Shown here one piece after another: positions 9,430 to 20,032 of a stretch of DNA of 64,000 nt. The number at the start of each line of letters is the position of its first letter. Positions within the stretch are counted from its first letter, which is position 1. Origin of the DNA: Caballeronia hypogeia (GTDB taxonomy: Bacteria > Pseudomonadota > Gammaproteobacteria > Burkholderiales > Burkholderiaceae); the NCBI RefSeq assembly GCF_001544875.2, contig NZ_FCOA02000013.1, positions 1-64,000 on the forward strand, read 5' to 3'. The notes below the pieces were generated by a model. It was given only the letters and a program-made list of their open reading frames with translations, was not told where the DNA came from and made no database searches. A program made the translations under genes and the position numbers.

Positions 9430-9464
9430 ATGTCCGGACATATTATCTTGCATATGTCCGGACT
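9430..9464. promoter_or_regulatory. Paired GntR operators in the divergent promoter region
   Basis: Two copies of a perfect or near-perfect palindrome: ATGTCCGGACAT at 9430-9441 and ATGTCCGGACTT at 9454-9465, with centres 24 bases apart. That is slightly over two helical turns, so two dimers could sit on the same face. They lie between the GntR gene and the lyase gene and overlap plausible promoter elements on both strands (TATGAT on the minus strand near 9413-9418). Binding by the neighbouring GntR protein is inference from position and symmetry. Confidence 0.75.
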
Positions 9465-9523
9465 TATTCGAAATTATTTTCGCTGGGTCCATCTCCTTCC
9501 AGTTCGAAATTCTCGAGGTCGCA

Positions 9524-10894
9524 ATGACACATGTCCCCGTTCCGATGGCCAGCACCGTGATCGATTCCATCCTGTTCCGCGATGCCTTCGGAACCGCCAG
9601 GATGCGCGCGCTGTTTTCAGATCACGCGCTGATTCAACGCTATATCGACGTGGAAGTTGCGTTGGCGAAGGCCGAGGCGCGCGTGGGCGTGATTCCGCCC
9701 GATGCGGCCGAAGTGATCGCCCGTGAGTCGACGATCGAGCGCATCGATTTCGATCACATGCGCGAAGAAACCGATATCGTCGGGTATCCGATCCTGCCGC
9801 TGGTGCATCAACTGGTGGAGATGTGCGGGGACGCGGGCCGCTACGTCCATTGGGGTGCGACGACGCAGGACATCATGGACACGGCGGTCGCGCTGCAAGT
9901 GCGCGACGCACTCGATTCGATCGATGGCGACATCCGCGAATTGCGCGCGATTCTCGCGGATCTGGCGAAGAAGCATCGCGACACGCCGATGGCTGGCCGC
10001 ACGCATTTGCAGCAGGCGCTGCCGGTCACTTTCGGCTACAAGGTCGCGATCTGGCTCGCAATGTTCGACCGTCATCAGGAACGCCTCGCGCAGATGCGCG
10101 AACGCGTGGCCGTCGTCGAATTCGCGGGCGCGGCGGGCACGCTCGCATCGCTCGGTGACAAGGGCTTCGAGGTGCAGAAGGCGCTCGCCGAGGAGCTGAA
10201 GCTCGGCGTGCCCGCAACGACATGGCACGTCGCACGCGACGGCTTCGCCGAGGCGGTGAACCTGCTCGCGCTGATTACGGGCTCGCTCGGCAAGATCGCG
10301 CTCGACATCATGATCATGGCGTCGACCGAATTCGCGGAGGTTTATGAGCCATTCGTGAAGGGCCGCGGCGCGAGCAGCACCATGCCGCAGAAGCGCAATC
10401 CCATTTCCAGCGAACTCATGCTCGCGGCGGCGAAGGCCGTGCGCCAGCATGCGGGACTGATGGTCGACGCGATGATTCAGGACTTCGAGCGCGCCACCGG
10501 CCCGTGGCATGCCGAGTGGGTTGCGATTCCCGAGAGTTTCGTCCTCACGGCGGGCGCGCTGCATCAGGCGAAGTTCGCGCTCGGCGGTCTCATCGTCGAT
10601 GAAGCGCGCATGAAGCACAACCTCGGCATCAGCAAGGGTTTGATCGTCGCGGAAGCCGTGATGATGGGCATGGCGCCCTACACCGGACGTCAGCAGGCGC
10701 ATGACATCGTGTACGACGCGTGCCGCACGGTGAACGAGCATGGCGGCACGCTCGCCGAAGCGCTCGCCGCGCTGCCCGAAGTCACGAAGCACTTCGACCG
10801 CGCGGCAATCGACCGTCTGACCGATCCCGCCAACTATCTCGGCCTCGCACCGCAGATGGTGGACCGGGCCGTCGCGCTGTCGAGCGAAATCTGA
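9524..10894 (+). CDS. Aspartase/fumarase-superfamily lyase, PcaB/adenylosuccinate-lyase-like, substrate unknown
   Basis: A 456-residue lyase. All three superfamily regions are intact: HWGATTQD at 109-116, the general-acid region RTHLQQALP with H161, and the flexible-loop signature SSTMPQKRNP at 284-293 with the catalytic serine pair S284/S285. The loop resembles that of 3-carboxy-cis,cis-muconate cycloisomerase (PcaB), but no other pca gene is nearby. Enzymes of this fold usually break a C-N or C-O bond and release fumarate. With a FumC-like gene and a DctA-like transporter in the same cluster, a C-N lyase acting on an N-substituted aspartate is a reasonable guess. The start has GAGG 8 bases upstream; a second ATG lies 21 bases in. 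Confidence 0.85.
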   Translation: MTHVPVPMASTVIDSILFRDAFGTARMRALFSDHALIQRYIDVEVALAKAEARVGVIPPDAAEVIARESTIERIDFDHMREETDIVGYPILPLVHQLVEMCGDAGRYVHWGATTQDIMDTAVALQVRDALDSIDGDIRELRAILADLAKKHRDTPMAGRTHLQQALPVTFGYKVAIWLAMFDRHQERLAQMRERVAVVEFAGAAGTLASLGDKGFEVQKALAEELKLGVPATTWHVARDGFAEAVNLLALITGSLGKIALDIMIMASTEFAEVYEPFVKGRGASSTMPQKRNPISSELMLAAAKAVRQHAGLMVDAMIQDFERATGPWHAEWVAIPESFVLTAGALHQAKFALGGLIVDEARMKHNLGISKGLIVAEAVMMGMAPYTGRQQAHDIVYDACRTVNEHGGTLAEALAALPEVTKHFDRAAIDRLTDPANYLGLAPQMVDRAVALSSEI

Positions 10895-10920
10895 AGGCAA
10901 AGATCATGGAGGAGCACGCG

Positions 10921-12336
10921 ATGCATAACGAACACGCATCAAGCGACAGCGCCACAGTCGCAGCGAAGAAGAAACTGCCGTGGTACCGCAAGCTCGGCAT
11001 GCAGGTGCTGCTGGCGCTCGTCATCGGCATCCTGGTCGGGTTGTTGTTCCCGAAGTTCGGCGCGCAACTCAAGGTGCTCGGCGACATCTTTCTCGCACTC
11101 ATCAAGGCCGGCGTCGCGCCGCTCGTGTTTCTCACGATCGTGCACGGCATTGCTTCGGCGGGCGACGTGAAGAGCGCGGGTCGCGTGGGCTGGCGCTCGA
11201 TCGTCTACTTCGAAGTCGTCTCGACGATCGCGCTCGCGTTCGGACTGCTCGCGGGCAATCTGCTGCAAACGGGCAAGGCGATGACGTCCGTCACCGTCGG
11301 CGCCGTGCCCGCGGTCGCGGCCAAGGCCGCGCCGCAGGGCTTCACCGAATTCGTCATGCATATCGTGCCGGACAACTTCATCGGCGCGTTCGCGAAGGGC
11401 GAGTTGCTGCAAGTGGTCGTGCTCGCGGTAATGGTCGGCATCGGCATTCTCGCGATTCCGGAGCGCCGCCGCGTGCGCATCAACGAAGGACTCGATCTCA
11501 TCTCCGAGGTGCTGTTCTCGTTCATCAATCTCGTGATGAAGCTCGCGCCGCTCGGCACGCTCGGTGCGATCGCCTTCTCGGTGGGAAGCAACGGCACGGC
11601 GGTGCTGATCGCGCTGGCGCAGCTCGTGCTGAGCTTCTATGCGGTGATCGTGCTGTTCATCGTCGTGGTCATGGGCGTGATCGCGAAGCTCGCGGGCTTC
11701 AGCCTGTGGCGCTTTCTGCGCTATATCAAGGACGAGATTTTCATCGTGCTCGGTACGGCTTCGTCCGAAAGCGCCCTGCCGGGTCTTCTGATCAAACTCG
11801 AACGGCTCGGCTGCGCGAAGCAAACCGTCGGTCTCGTGTTGCCGACCGGCTATGCGTTCAATCTCGACGGTACGTCCATCTTCATGTCGATGGGCGTGAT
11901 GTTCATCGCTCATGCTTACGGCGTGCCCATCACGCTGGATCATCAGATCGGCATTCTGCTGCTGATGCTGCTGACCTCGAAGGGCGCGGCCACTGTGTCG
12001 GGAGGCTCGTTCGTCGTATTTGCAGCAACGGTCACTTCGACCGGCATCCTCCCCGTCGAAGGCCTTGCGTTGATCTTTGGCGTCTACCGTTTCATGTCGA
12101 TGGCCATCGCCACATGCAATACGATCGGCAACAGCCTCGCAACGGTCGTGATCGCCAAGTGGTCGCGGACCTTCGATGCGACCATTGCGGAGCGACATCT
12201 TTATCCCGAGCGTTACCCTGAAACCGCCCGCGCTGACGAGAGCCTTGCCGACGGCAATTTGCTGCCCGAAGACATGAACGATGCAAATCCGCATCCTCAC
12301 GGCATTCCACTCAACGGCGCCCGAAACTCGCCTTGA
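10921..12336 (+). CDS. DctA-family cation symporter with altered substrate site
   Basis: A 471-residue inner-membrane transporter of the dicarboxylate/amino acid:cation symporter family (DctA/GltP). Eight transmembrane helices plus two re-entrant hairpins are expected. HP1 carries GTASSESALP (278-287), the Na+/substrate motif NLDGTS is at 314-319, and HP2 reads LLTSKGAATVSGGSF. In the last helix DctA normally reads IDRFMSEARALTN; here it is VYRFMSMAIATCN, so the Asp is Tyr389, the Glu is Met394 and the carboxylate-binding Arg is Ile396, while Asn400 is kept. The cargo is therefore probably not a simple C4-dicarboxylate. The start after GGAGGAG is preferred over an ATG 15 bases upstream. It lies 26 bases after the lyase gene. 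Confidence 0.9.
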   Translation: MHNEHASSDSATVAAKKKLPWYRKLGMQVLLALVIGILVGLLFPKFGAQLKVLGDIFLALIKAGVAPLVFLTIVHGIASAGDVKSAGRVGWRSIVYFEVVSTIALAFGLLAGNLLQTGKAMTSVTVGAVPAVAAKAAPQGFTEFVMHIVPDNFIGAFAKGELLQVVVLAVMVGIGILAIPERRRVRINEGLDLISEVLFSFINLVMKLAPLGTLGAIAFSVGSNGTAVLIALAQLVLSFYAVIVLFIVVVMGVIAKLAGFSLWRFLRYIKDEIFIVLGTASSESALPGLLIKLERLGCAKQTVGLVLPTGYAFNLDGTSIFMSMGVMFIAHAYGVPITLDHQIGILLLMLLTSKGAATVSGGSFVVFAATVTSTGILPVEGLALIFGVYRFMSMAIATCNTIGNSLATVVIAKWSRTFDATIAERHLYPERYPETARADESLADGNLLPEDMNDANPHPHGIPLNGARNSP

Positions 12337-12411
12337 TCCGATGTCACCTCGCCGCGGCGTGCCTGCATGTCCCGCCGCGCTCGACTCAATTACGAATCCG
12401 TGTCACGCGCC

Positions 12412-13818
<1,407 letters not shown>

Positions 13819-13881
13819 TCCGCCTCACGGCGAACTGACGAGCGGGAGTTCAGGAAAGGCCATTCCCGCGCCAATCGCCGG

Positions 13882-15192
13882 TCATGACTTGCTCATATAT
13901 TTCTCTGCCAGCGCCTCATACAGCGGCGGCGCGAACAGCTTCGACACCTGACTCGAAATCAATGCGGTGGCCATCAGAGACAGCACGAGCGCGTGTCCAT
14001 TGATCATCTCGATGACGATCACGAATGCCGTGATCGGACTCTGCGTGACGGCGGCGAGATAGCCGACCATGCCTAGCGCGATCAACATCGGCAATTCCAT
14101 GCCGCCAAAGACGAGATGGAGCGCGTTGCCGATGCCCGCCCCTATCGCGAGCGACGGCGCGAAGAGTCCGCCCGGCACGCCGGGAAGGTACGAGCCGACC
14201 ATCGATGCCATTTTCAGCAGCGGGTAGCTCGCGCCGAGCTGAGAGTTGCCTTCGAGCATGCCGCGCGCTTCCGCATAGCCGCTGCCGAATGTGTGACCGC
14301 CGGCGGCGACACCGAGCACCGCGATGAACAAGCCGCACGCCGCGGCGAATGCCACCGGATGAGACAGCCTCCAGTCGATCAGCCGCGCCGGCATCCAGCG
14401 CTGCGTGTTCAGCAGGAGCCAGCAGAAGATGCCGCCCGCGACGCCCGTCACCGCGCCAAGCAGGATGACGGCAAGCGCGAGCGAATCGGGGAAACGTCCG
14501 CTCAGATCGATCGTGCCGAAGTATGTGTAGTTGCCTTGCAGCGCGAGCGAGACGATACCCGCGAAGATGATCGCGGTGATCAGCACACCGCTGGTGCGTT
14601 GCTCGAAGCTGCGCGTGAGCTCTTCGATGGCGAAAACCACGCCCGCGAGCGGCGCGTTGAACGCGGCCGAAAGTCCGGCGGCCGCGCCCGCCAGCGCCAG
14701 ACTGCGCTCGAGCGCGCCCGCGCGCATGCTGCGCAGCCGCGCGGGATAAAAGCCTCGCAGGCTGAACATGAGCGCCGCGCCGACGTGAATGGTCGGCCCT
14801 TCGCGCCCGATGGTGAAGCCACCGAGAATCGACAGGAACGACAACGCGATCTTGCCGATGAGAATGCGGATGGTGAGCAGTCGCGGCCCCAGTTCGCGAC
14901 CGTCATGCAGCATTGCGATGACCTGCGGAATGCCGCTGCCTTCGGCGCCCGCAAAGAAGCGGCGCGTCGCCCAGACGCAGAGCGCGCCAATGGCAGGCGT
15001 GAGCAGCAACGGCAGCCACCAGCAGATGGCCCTGGCGCGCAGAAACGTGTCGTATCCGAAGTCGATCAACCACGCGTACATGACCGCGACGAGCCCGGTC
15101 GCGACCGCGCCGAGCCAGAACACGCCGTAGTGCAGCCAGAGCCGCCTGCCACGCAGGATGGTGCGTCGGTCGATGAATCCAGGGATGCGCAT
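13882..15192 (-). CDS. CLC-family chloride/proton antiporter
   Basis: A 436-residue inner-membrane protein of the ClcA type, with about 10-12 hydrophobic helices. The three CLC selectivity motifs are present: GSGIPQV, GREGPTIHVGA (with the gating Glu) and GGLFAPSLAIG. The second, proton-path glutamate is present in VFAIEELTRSF, and the central tyrosine in PPLYEALAEKY, so it should work as a Cl-/H+ exchanger rather than a channel. There are no C-terminal CBS domains, as in ClcA. It converges on the fumarase-like gene, with 63 bases between the stop codons. Confidence 0.93.
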   Translation of the reverse strand: MRIPGFIDRRTILRGRRLWLHYGVFWLGAVATGLVAVMYAWLIDFGYDTFLRARAICWWLPLLLTPAIGALCVWATRRFFAGAEGSGIPQVIAMLHDGRELGPRLLTIRILIGKIALSFLSILGGFTIGREGPTIHVGAALMFSLRGFYPARLRSMRAGALERSLALAGAAAGLSAAFNAPLAGVVFAIEELTRSFEQRTSGVLITAIIFAGIVSLALQGNYTYFGTIDLSGRFPDSLALAVILLGAVTGVAGGIFCWLLLNTQRWMPARLIDWRLSHPVAFAAACGLFIAVLGVAAGGHTFGSGYAEARGMLEGNSQLGASYPLLKMASMVGSYLPGVPGGLFAPSLAIGAGIGNALHLVFGGMELPMLIALGMVGYLAAVTQSPITAFVIVIEMINGHALVLSLMATALISSQVSKLFAPPLYEALAEKYMSKS

Positions 15193-15276
15193 CGGAATGG
15201 TCTAAAAAATTTAAGGCACATTGTGACATAAACTTTTGCCCGCCCTCCGCCGTGGCAAGCCGGAACGACTAGCGGC

Positions 15277-15696
15277 TCATTCTTCTTTCGCGCCGAACAC
15301 CCAGCCGAACAAGCCGTAATGAGCCTTGTGCTCGGCCGCGAGTTTGAGCAGGCAGCGCTCGCCCTTCGCCGTCAGATGAACCTGCACCTGCCTGCGATCG
15401 GTCTTGTCCGTCTTGCGCCGGACGAGTCCCGATGCCTCGCAGCGCGACACCAGGGCGGCCGTGCCATTGGGCGCCGCCTGCAGTCGCTCCGCGAGTTCGC
15501 CGACGGTGGCCCAGTCGCGCCCGGGAAAGCCGCGCACGTGCAGAAGCAACTGATACTGGAGCGTCGTGATTCCGGCTGCATTGGAAATCTCCTCCGATAC
15601 GCGCAGGAACTTGCGCAACTCGTAGCGGAAGACGGACATCGCTTTCAAGTCCTGCTTGTCCGGAAGACTGGCGCTCTTTTCACTGTTCGACGACAT
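15277..15696 (-). CDS. MarR-family transcriptional regulator
   Basis: A 139-residue winged-helix protein. The recognition region is ATVGELAERLQAAPNGTAALV and the wing SGLVRRKTDKTDRRQVQVHL, both typical of MarR. Members respond to phenolics or oxidants. No target gene is obvious: the next gene on the strand is the CLC antiporter 84 bases downstream, which could be co-transcribed. A perfect inverted repeat just upstream of the start suggests autoregulation. Confidence 0.9.
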   Translation of the reverse strand: MSSNSEKSASLPDKQDLKAMSVFRYELRKFLRVSEEISNAAGITTLQYQLLLHVRGFPGRDWATVGELAERLQAAPNGTAALVSRCEASGLVRRKTDKTDRRQVQVHLTAKGERCLLKLAAEHKAHYGLFGWVFGAKEE

Positions 15697-15715
15697 TGAC
15701 GAATTCGACTGGAGA

Positions 15716-15747
15716 TAGGTATGACGATCCGCGTTCGATCATACCTA
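15716..15747. promoter_or_regulatory. Inverted-repeat operator upstream of the marR-type gene
   Basis: Perfect 9-base arms TAGGTATGA (15716-15724) and TCATACCTA (15739-15747) separated by 14 bases, beginning 20 bases upstream of the MarR start codon. The right arm overlaps a minus-strand TATGAT (complement of 15738-15743) that could be the -10 element. This is the position expected for an autorepressor operator. The remaining ~330 bases up to the next gene show nothing else I can support. Confidence 0.6.
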
Positions 15748-16079
15748 GTTTAGTACTGGAAGCCGGATACGCATCGTCCGTCGAAAGCAAAGCCGGACGC
15801 GTGCTGTGCCCGGTTCCGGCTGTCGATCGACCTTACTTCTACATCGCGCCCGATGCCGGATGAAGGTCGCGCAGTCAGCACCGGCACGGCGGCACACGCA
15901 GCCGCGGTTGCCGAAAGCGTCCTGAGGTCCTGTAATGTCTCAGGAAACGGCGATTCCCCGCGCTTTTTACACTTGTTCTGATCTTGCTCGTTATAGTTGC
16001 TCAACAGACATGCCGCCGCGCCGCGCGGTCTGGTAACCTGCCCGGTTTCACCGGCTTGAATGAAAGACTACGAAACGCT

Positions 16080-16490
16080 ATGGATACACCGTTCAACGAA
16101 CGCGGCGTCACGCTCTCGCGCGCCGGCCTGTCGGCTTCCGGCCAGATGATTCCGTTGCGCGATCTGCGCGCCGCGCGCGTCGTCATGGTCCCTCGGCAGA
16201 AGCCGTTGCCCGTCATCATCGCGCTAATCGGGCTCGTCGCGCTCGGCGCGGGCATCGGCACCGGCTCGGGCGCGGCGCTCGTGATCGGCGCGATGATCAT
16301 CGTGGTCGGATATCTCACCTGGATCACGCAGGACGTGATCTATCAGTTGATGGTGGCGACGCCCGACGGCGAGCGCGAAGTGCTCATCACGAAGGATCAG
16401 GAATTCGCGGATCGCGTCGCCGCGCTCGTCGGCGACGCGATCGGCAAGCATGCGGCCAGCGCGGCGGCGAAGCCGGCGGCCGGTTCCTGA
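16080..16490 (+). CDS. Small membrane protein of unknown function
   Basis: 136 residues beginning MDTPFNERGVTLSRAG. A short cytoplasmic N-terminal part of strands is followed by two adjacent hydrophobic segments (about residues 42-60 and 62-80, rich in Gly, Ala and Ile) and a soluble C-terminal region ending in an Ala/Lys tail. The layout resembles the DUF6232 family, but I cannot confirm it. The start is chosen at the ATG nearest the conserved region; the upstream frame extension is Arg-rich and unlikely to be coding. It converges on glycogen phosphorylase with 21 bases between stop codons. Confidence 0.7.
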   Translation: MDTPFNERGVTLSRAGLSASGQMIPLRDLRAARVVMVPRQKPLPVIIALIGLVALGAGIGTGSGAALVIGAMIIVVGYLTWITQDVIYQLMVATPDGEREVLITKDQEFADRVAALVGDAIGKHAASAAAKPAAGS

Positions 16491-16511
16491 GAGCGCGGGT
16501 CGTCGAACGCG

Positions 16512-18965
16512 TCAGGTCACCTGTAATGTCTCGACATGCCAGATATCGCGCGCGTATTCCGCGATCGTGCGATCCGACGAGAAAATCCCCATTCCCGCGA
16601 CGTTCTCGATCGCGCTCTTCGTCCACGTATCCTTGTCGCGGAACTTGAGATCGACTTCGGTCTGCGTCTTGTCGAAGCTGTCGAAGTCGGCGAGCACCAT
16701 GTAGTGATCGCCCCAGTCCACGAGCGTATGGAAGATGTCGTAGAAGCGATGCGGCTCTTCCGGCGAGAAATGCCCGAGGCGGATCTGGTCGAGCGCGACC
16801 TTGAGCTCGGGATTCTCCTCGTAGATCTGTCGCGGCCGATACCCCGCCGCGCGCAGGGATTCGATCTCGTCGGTCGTGTTGCCGAAGATGAAGATGTTCT
16901 CGCGCCCCACGGCGTCGCAGATTTCGATGTTCGCGCCATCCAGCGTGCCGATGGTCAGCGCCCCGTTCAGCGCCAGCTTCATGTTGCCGGTGCCGGATGC
17001 CTCGGTGCCCGCCATCGAGATCTGCTCTGACAGATCCGCGGCCGGAATGATCAGCTCCGCCACGCTCACGCCGTAGTTCGGAATGAAGCCGACCTTCAGA
17101 CGATCGCCCACGAGCGGGTCCGCGTTGATCTTCTTCGCGACATCGTTAATGAGCTTGATGATGTTCTTGGCCATCTTGTAAGCCGATGCCGCCTTGCCCG
17201 CGAACATGACCACGCGCGGCGTCCAGTCCTGCTCAGGATTCTCGCGAATGCGGTTGTAGCGCACGATCACGTACAGGATGTTGAGCAGTTGCCGCTTGTA
17301 TTCGTGAATGCGCTTCACCTGCAGATCGAAGAGCGCTTCCGGATTGATGATCGCATTGGCGTCGCGTTTCGCGCGCTCCACGAGTCGCAGCTTGTTGGCG
17401 AACTTCGCGTCGTGGAAGGCCTTGCGGAACTCCGGATCGTCGCGCCATTCGCGCAGGCGGCCGAGTTCGAACAGATCGGTTCGCCAGCGCGGCCCGAGAC
17501 GCTTGTCGATCAGCGACGACAGCGACGGGCTCGCCTGCGCGAGCCAGCGGCGCGGCGTGATGCCGTTCGTCACGTTGGTGAAGCGCTCGGGATACATGCG
17601 CGCGAAATCGGAGAAGATGTTCTGCACCATCAGTTGCGAGTGCAGCTTCGACACGCCGTTCACCTTGTGGCTCGCGACGATCGCGAGATGCGCCATGCGC
17701 ACGCGGCGCTGGCCGAATTCGTCGACGAGCGAGATACGGCGAATCAGTTCGACGTCGCGGCCGAACTTCTCCGTGACCTGCTTCAGGAACTGCGCGTTGA
17801 TCTCGAAGATGATCTCCAGATGACGCGGCAACAGACGCGCGAGCATCTCGACGTCCCACGTCTCCAGCGCCTCGGGCATCAGCGTGTGGTTCGTGTAGGA
17901 GAACATCTGCTGCACGAGCTTCCACGCCTTGTCCCACGGCAGATGATGGCGATCCACGAGCAGGCGCATCAGCTCCGGAATCGCGAGCACCGGATGCGTG
18001 TCGTTCAGGTGCACCGCGACTTTTTCAGCGAGCCGTCCGAAATGCGTGTGCGTGCGCTGATAGCGGCGAATCAGATCCTGCATCGTCGCGGAGACGAAGA
18101 AGTACTCCTGACGCAGGCGCAATTCGCGACCCGCCTGCGTGGAGTCGTCGGGATACAGCAGACGCGACACGTGCTCGGACGTGTTCTTCGCTTCCACCGC
18201 GCGGCGATAGTCGCCCTGATTGAACGCGGAGAGATCGAACTCGTCGGTGGCGCGCGCGGACCACAGGCGCAGCGTGTTGGTCGCCGTCGTGGCGAAGCCG
18301 GGGATGACCGTGTCGTAGGCCATCGCGTTGACGTGCTCGGTGTCGATCCAGTCGGTGCGATCGTCGTGCTGCACGGTGCGGCCGCCGAAATGCACGGTAT
18401 AGACCACTTCCGGGCGCGGAAACTCCCACGGATTGCCCGCGCGCAGCCAGTAGTCGGGCATCTCGACCTGATTGCCGTCGACGACCGTCTGCCGGAACAT
18501 GCCGTACTCGTAGCGGATGCCATAGCCGAAGCCCGGCACGCCGACGGTCGCCATCGAATCGAGGAAGCAGGCGGCCAGCCGCCCGAGACCGCCGTTGCCG
18601 AGCGCCGCATCCGGCTCGAGTTCTTCGAGCGTCGCGAGATCGACGCCCAGACCCGCCAGCGCGTCGCGCACTTCGTCGTAGATGCCGAGCGCGAGCAGCG
18701 CATTGCTGAAGGTCCTGCCGATGAGAAACTCCATCGACAGGTAGTAGACGCGTTTCACGTCCTGTTCGTATTGAAGCCTCGTGGTGCGCATCCAGCGCGC
18801 GACGAGGCGGTCGCGCACCGCCAGCTCGGCGGCATGGAGCCAGTCGCGCGGCTGCGCGGTGATTGCGTCCTTGCCAACGCCGTACATCAGGCGGTTCGAG
18901 ATGGAGCGCCTGAGCGCTTCGACGGTGCTATTGAGCTGGTCGAACTCCAGGTCGACGGATGTCAT
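16512..18965 (-). CDS. glgP: Glycogen/starch phosphorylase
   Basis: Releases glucose-1-phosphate from alpha-1,4-glucans using phosphate and PLP. 817 residues, full family length. The N-terminal half has DAALGNGGLGRLAACFLDS, a hallmark of the family. The PLP lysine is K663 in TGNMKLALNGALTIGTLDG, preceded by the phosphate-binding EASGTGN. The ATG before TSVDLEFDQ is preceded by GGAGG at 5 bases, which fixes the start over two upstream candidates. No other glycogen genes are adjacent, so it appears to be a stand-alone gene here. Confidence 0.96.
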   Translation of the reverse strand: MTSVDLEFDQLNSTVEALRRSISNRLMYGVGKDAITAQPRDWLHAAELAVRDRLVARWMRTTRLQYEQDVKRVYYLSMEFLIGRTFSNALLALGIYDEVRDALAGLGVDLATLEELEPDAALGNGGLGRLAACFLDSMATVGVPGFGYGIRYEYGMFRQTVVDGNQVEMPDYWLRAGNPWEFPRPEVVYTVHFGGRTVQHDDRTDWIDTEHVNAMAYDTVIPGFATTATNTLRLWSARATDEFDLSAFNQGDYRRAVEAKNTSEHVSRLLYPDDSTQAGRELRLRQEYFFVSATMQDLIRRYQRTHTHFGRLAEKVAVHLNDTHPVLAIPELMRLLVDRHHLPWDKAWKLVQQMFSYTNHTLMPEALETWDVEMLARLLPRHLEIIFEINAQFLKQVTEKFGRDVELIRRISLVDEFGQRRVRMAHLAIVASHKVNGVSKLHSQLMVQNIFSDFARMYPERFTNVTNGITPRRWLAQASPSLSSLIDKRLGPRWRTDLFELGRLREWRDDPEFRKAFHDAKFANKLRLVERAKRDANAIINPEALFDLQVKRIHEYKRQLLNILYVIVRYNRIRENPEQDWTPRVVMFAGKAASAYKMAKNIIKLINDVAKKINADPLVGDRLKVGFIPNYGVSVAELIIPAADLSEQISMAGTEASGTGNMKLALNGALTIGTLDGANIEICDAVGRENIFIFGNTTDEIESLRAAGYRPRQIYEENPELKVALDQIRLGHFSPEEPHRFYDIFHTLVDWGDHYMVLADFDSFDKTQTEVDLKFRDKDTWTKSAIENVAGMGIFSSDRTIAEYARDIWHVETLQVT

Positions 18966-19134
18966 CGGAACCTCCGGTTTTTGCGACATATGCAACGACC
19001 GCGAAAGCACGACGGGAGTTCAATGCGGACGCACCAGATTAGCGCCCTGCCCCGTCCATGCGGGTGCGGCCGTGCCTGAAAGTGCAGGTTACGCCAGTTT
19101 TATTTTTTTTGGTATGACAAGGAGGAAACGGACG

Positions 19135-19170
19135 AGGCCCGGGAATTGCTCGGCGCAATGTCCCGGGCCT
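19135..19170. terminator. Strong hairpin downstream of the ABC transporter operon
   Basis: Perfect 10-base arms AGGCCCGGGA (19135-19144) and TCCCGGGCCT (19161-19170), extended inward by ATTG/CAAT with a one-base bulge. It lies about 50 bases past the stop of the last permease gene and upstream of glgP. Neither side has a clean U-run, so it may act as an mRNA-end stabiliser or weak terminator. Confidence 0.5.
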
Positions 19171-19218
19171 GTCATGATGTCGTGCTTTATTTCGGTATCC
19201 CGATGTTTAGCGTGCGAG

Positions 19219-20031
19219 TCAGCGACGCGGCGCGCGAGCCGCGATCATCAGCAGCGCGGCGAGCGATACGGCCAGCAGGATCAGCGAAAGCGCCGATGCA
19301 GGCAGATAGTAGCCACGATTGACCTGTCCCACGACGACGATCGGCACCGTCGCGAAACCGGGCGGATAGACGGTCAGCGTCGCACCGAGTTCGCCCAGCG
19401 AAAGCGCGAAACCGAGCGCGAGGCTCGCGCGCATCGCAGGGACGAGTTGCGGCAGCACCACGCGCATCAGCACCATGCGCGGCGGCGCGCCGAGGCTCGC
19501 GGCGGCTTCGCGCAGCGTGGTCAGTTCCGGACGCAGCGCGGCGGCGGCGCAGCGGTAGCAGAACGGCAACACGAGCGCGAGCTGCACGAGCACGACGATT
19601 GCCGCGGACCCGGAAAGATCGAGCGGACGCTTGTGATACGCGATCAGCACCGCGAGCCCGAGCACGACGCTCGGCACGCCGCTGCCCATCATCGCGACGG
19701 CGTCGACCAGCGCGCCGAGACCGCGCCGGTCACGTCCTTCCAGCGCGAGCGCAAGCCAAAGCCCGAGCGCGGTGCCGAGAAACGCGACGCCGAGGCCCAC
19801 TTCGAGACTCGTGGTGAGCGCATCGAGATCGCTCGATGAAAGGCGCGCGAACCAGCGCGCGCTGAAGCCGTCCGGCAGAATCGTCCCGGACCAGTGCGAC
19901 GCCACGCTCGACAGCGCGACGACCGCCACCGGCAGCACGAACAGCCAGGCGCATAGCAACGCGACGAAGCCCGTGAACGCGATGCGCAAGAACGCGCCGG
20001 GAGTGAAGCGCGATGAAGCCGAAAGCTGCAT
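19219..20031 (-). CDS. ABC transporter permease, 2-aminoethylphosphonate type (PhnV-like)
   Basis: A 270-residue inner-membrane permease of the binding-protein-dependent type, with about six hydrophobic segments. The ATPase-contact loop (EAA-type) reads LREAAASLGAPPRMVLMRV followed by LPQL. It starts one base after the other permease gene ends and is the last gene of the operon. Family resemblance is to the PhnV/iron-type permeases; the phosphonate assignment rests on the whole cassette. Confidence 0.85.
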   Translation of the reverse strand: MQLSASSRFTPGAFLRIAFTGFVALLCAWLFVLPVAVVALSSVASHWSGTILPDGFSARWFARLSSSDLDALTTSLEVGLGVAFLGTALGLWLALALEGRDRRGLGALVDAVAMMGSGVPSVVLGLAVLIAYHKRPLDLSGSAAIVVLVQLALVLPFCYRCAAAALRPELTTLREAAASLGAPPRMVLMRVVLPQLVPAMRASLALGFALSLGELGATLTVYPPGFATVPIVVVGQVNRGYYLPASALSLILLAVSLAALLMIAARAPRR

Positions 20032-20032
20032 G

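Noticed and set aside
9524..10894. Assignment of the lyase as PcaB (protocatechuate pathway)
   Set aside because: The loop motif is similar, but none of the other pca genes is nearby, and the regulator and transporter types do not fit. Only the superfamily call is kept.
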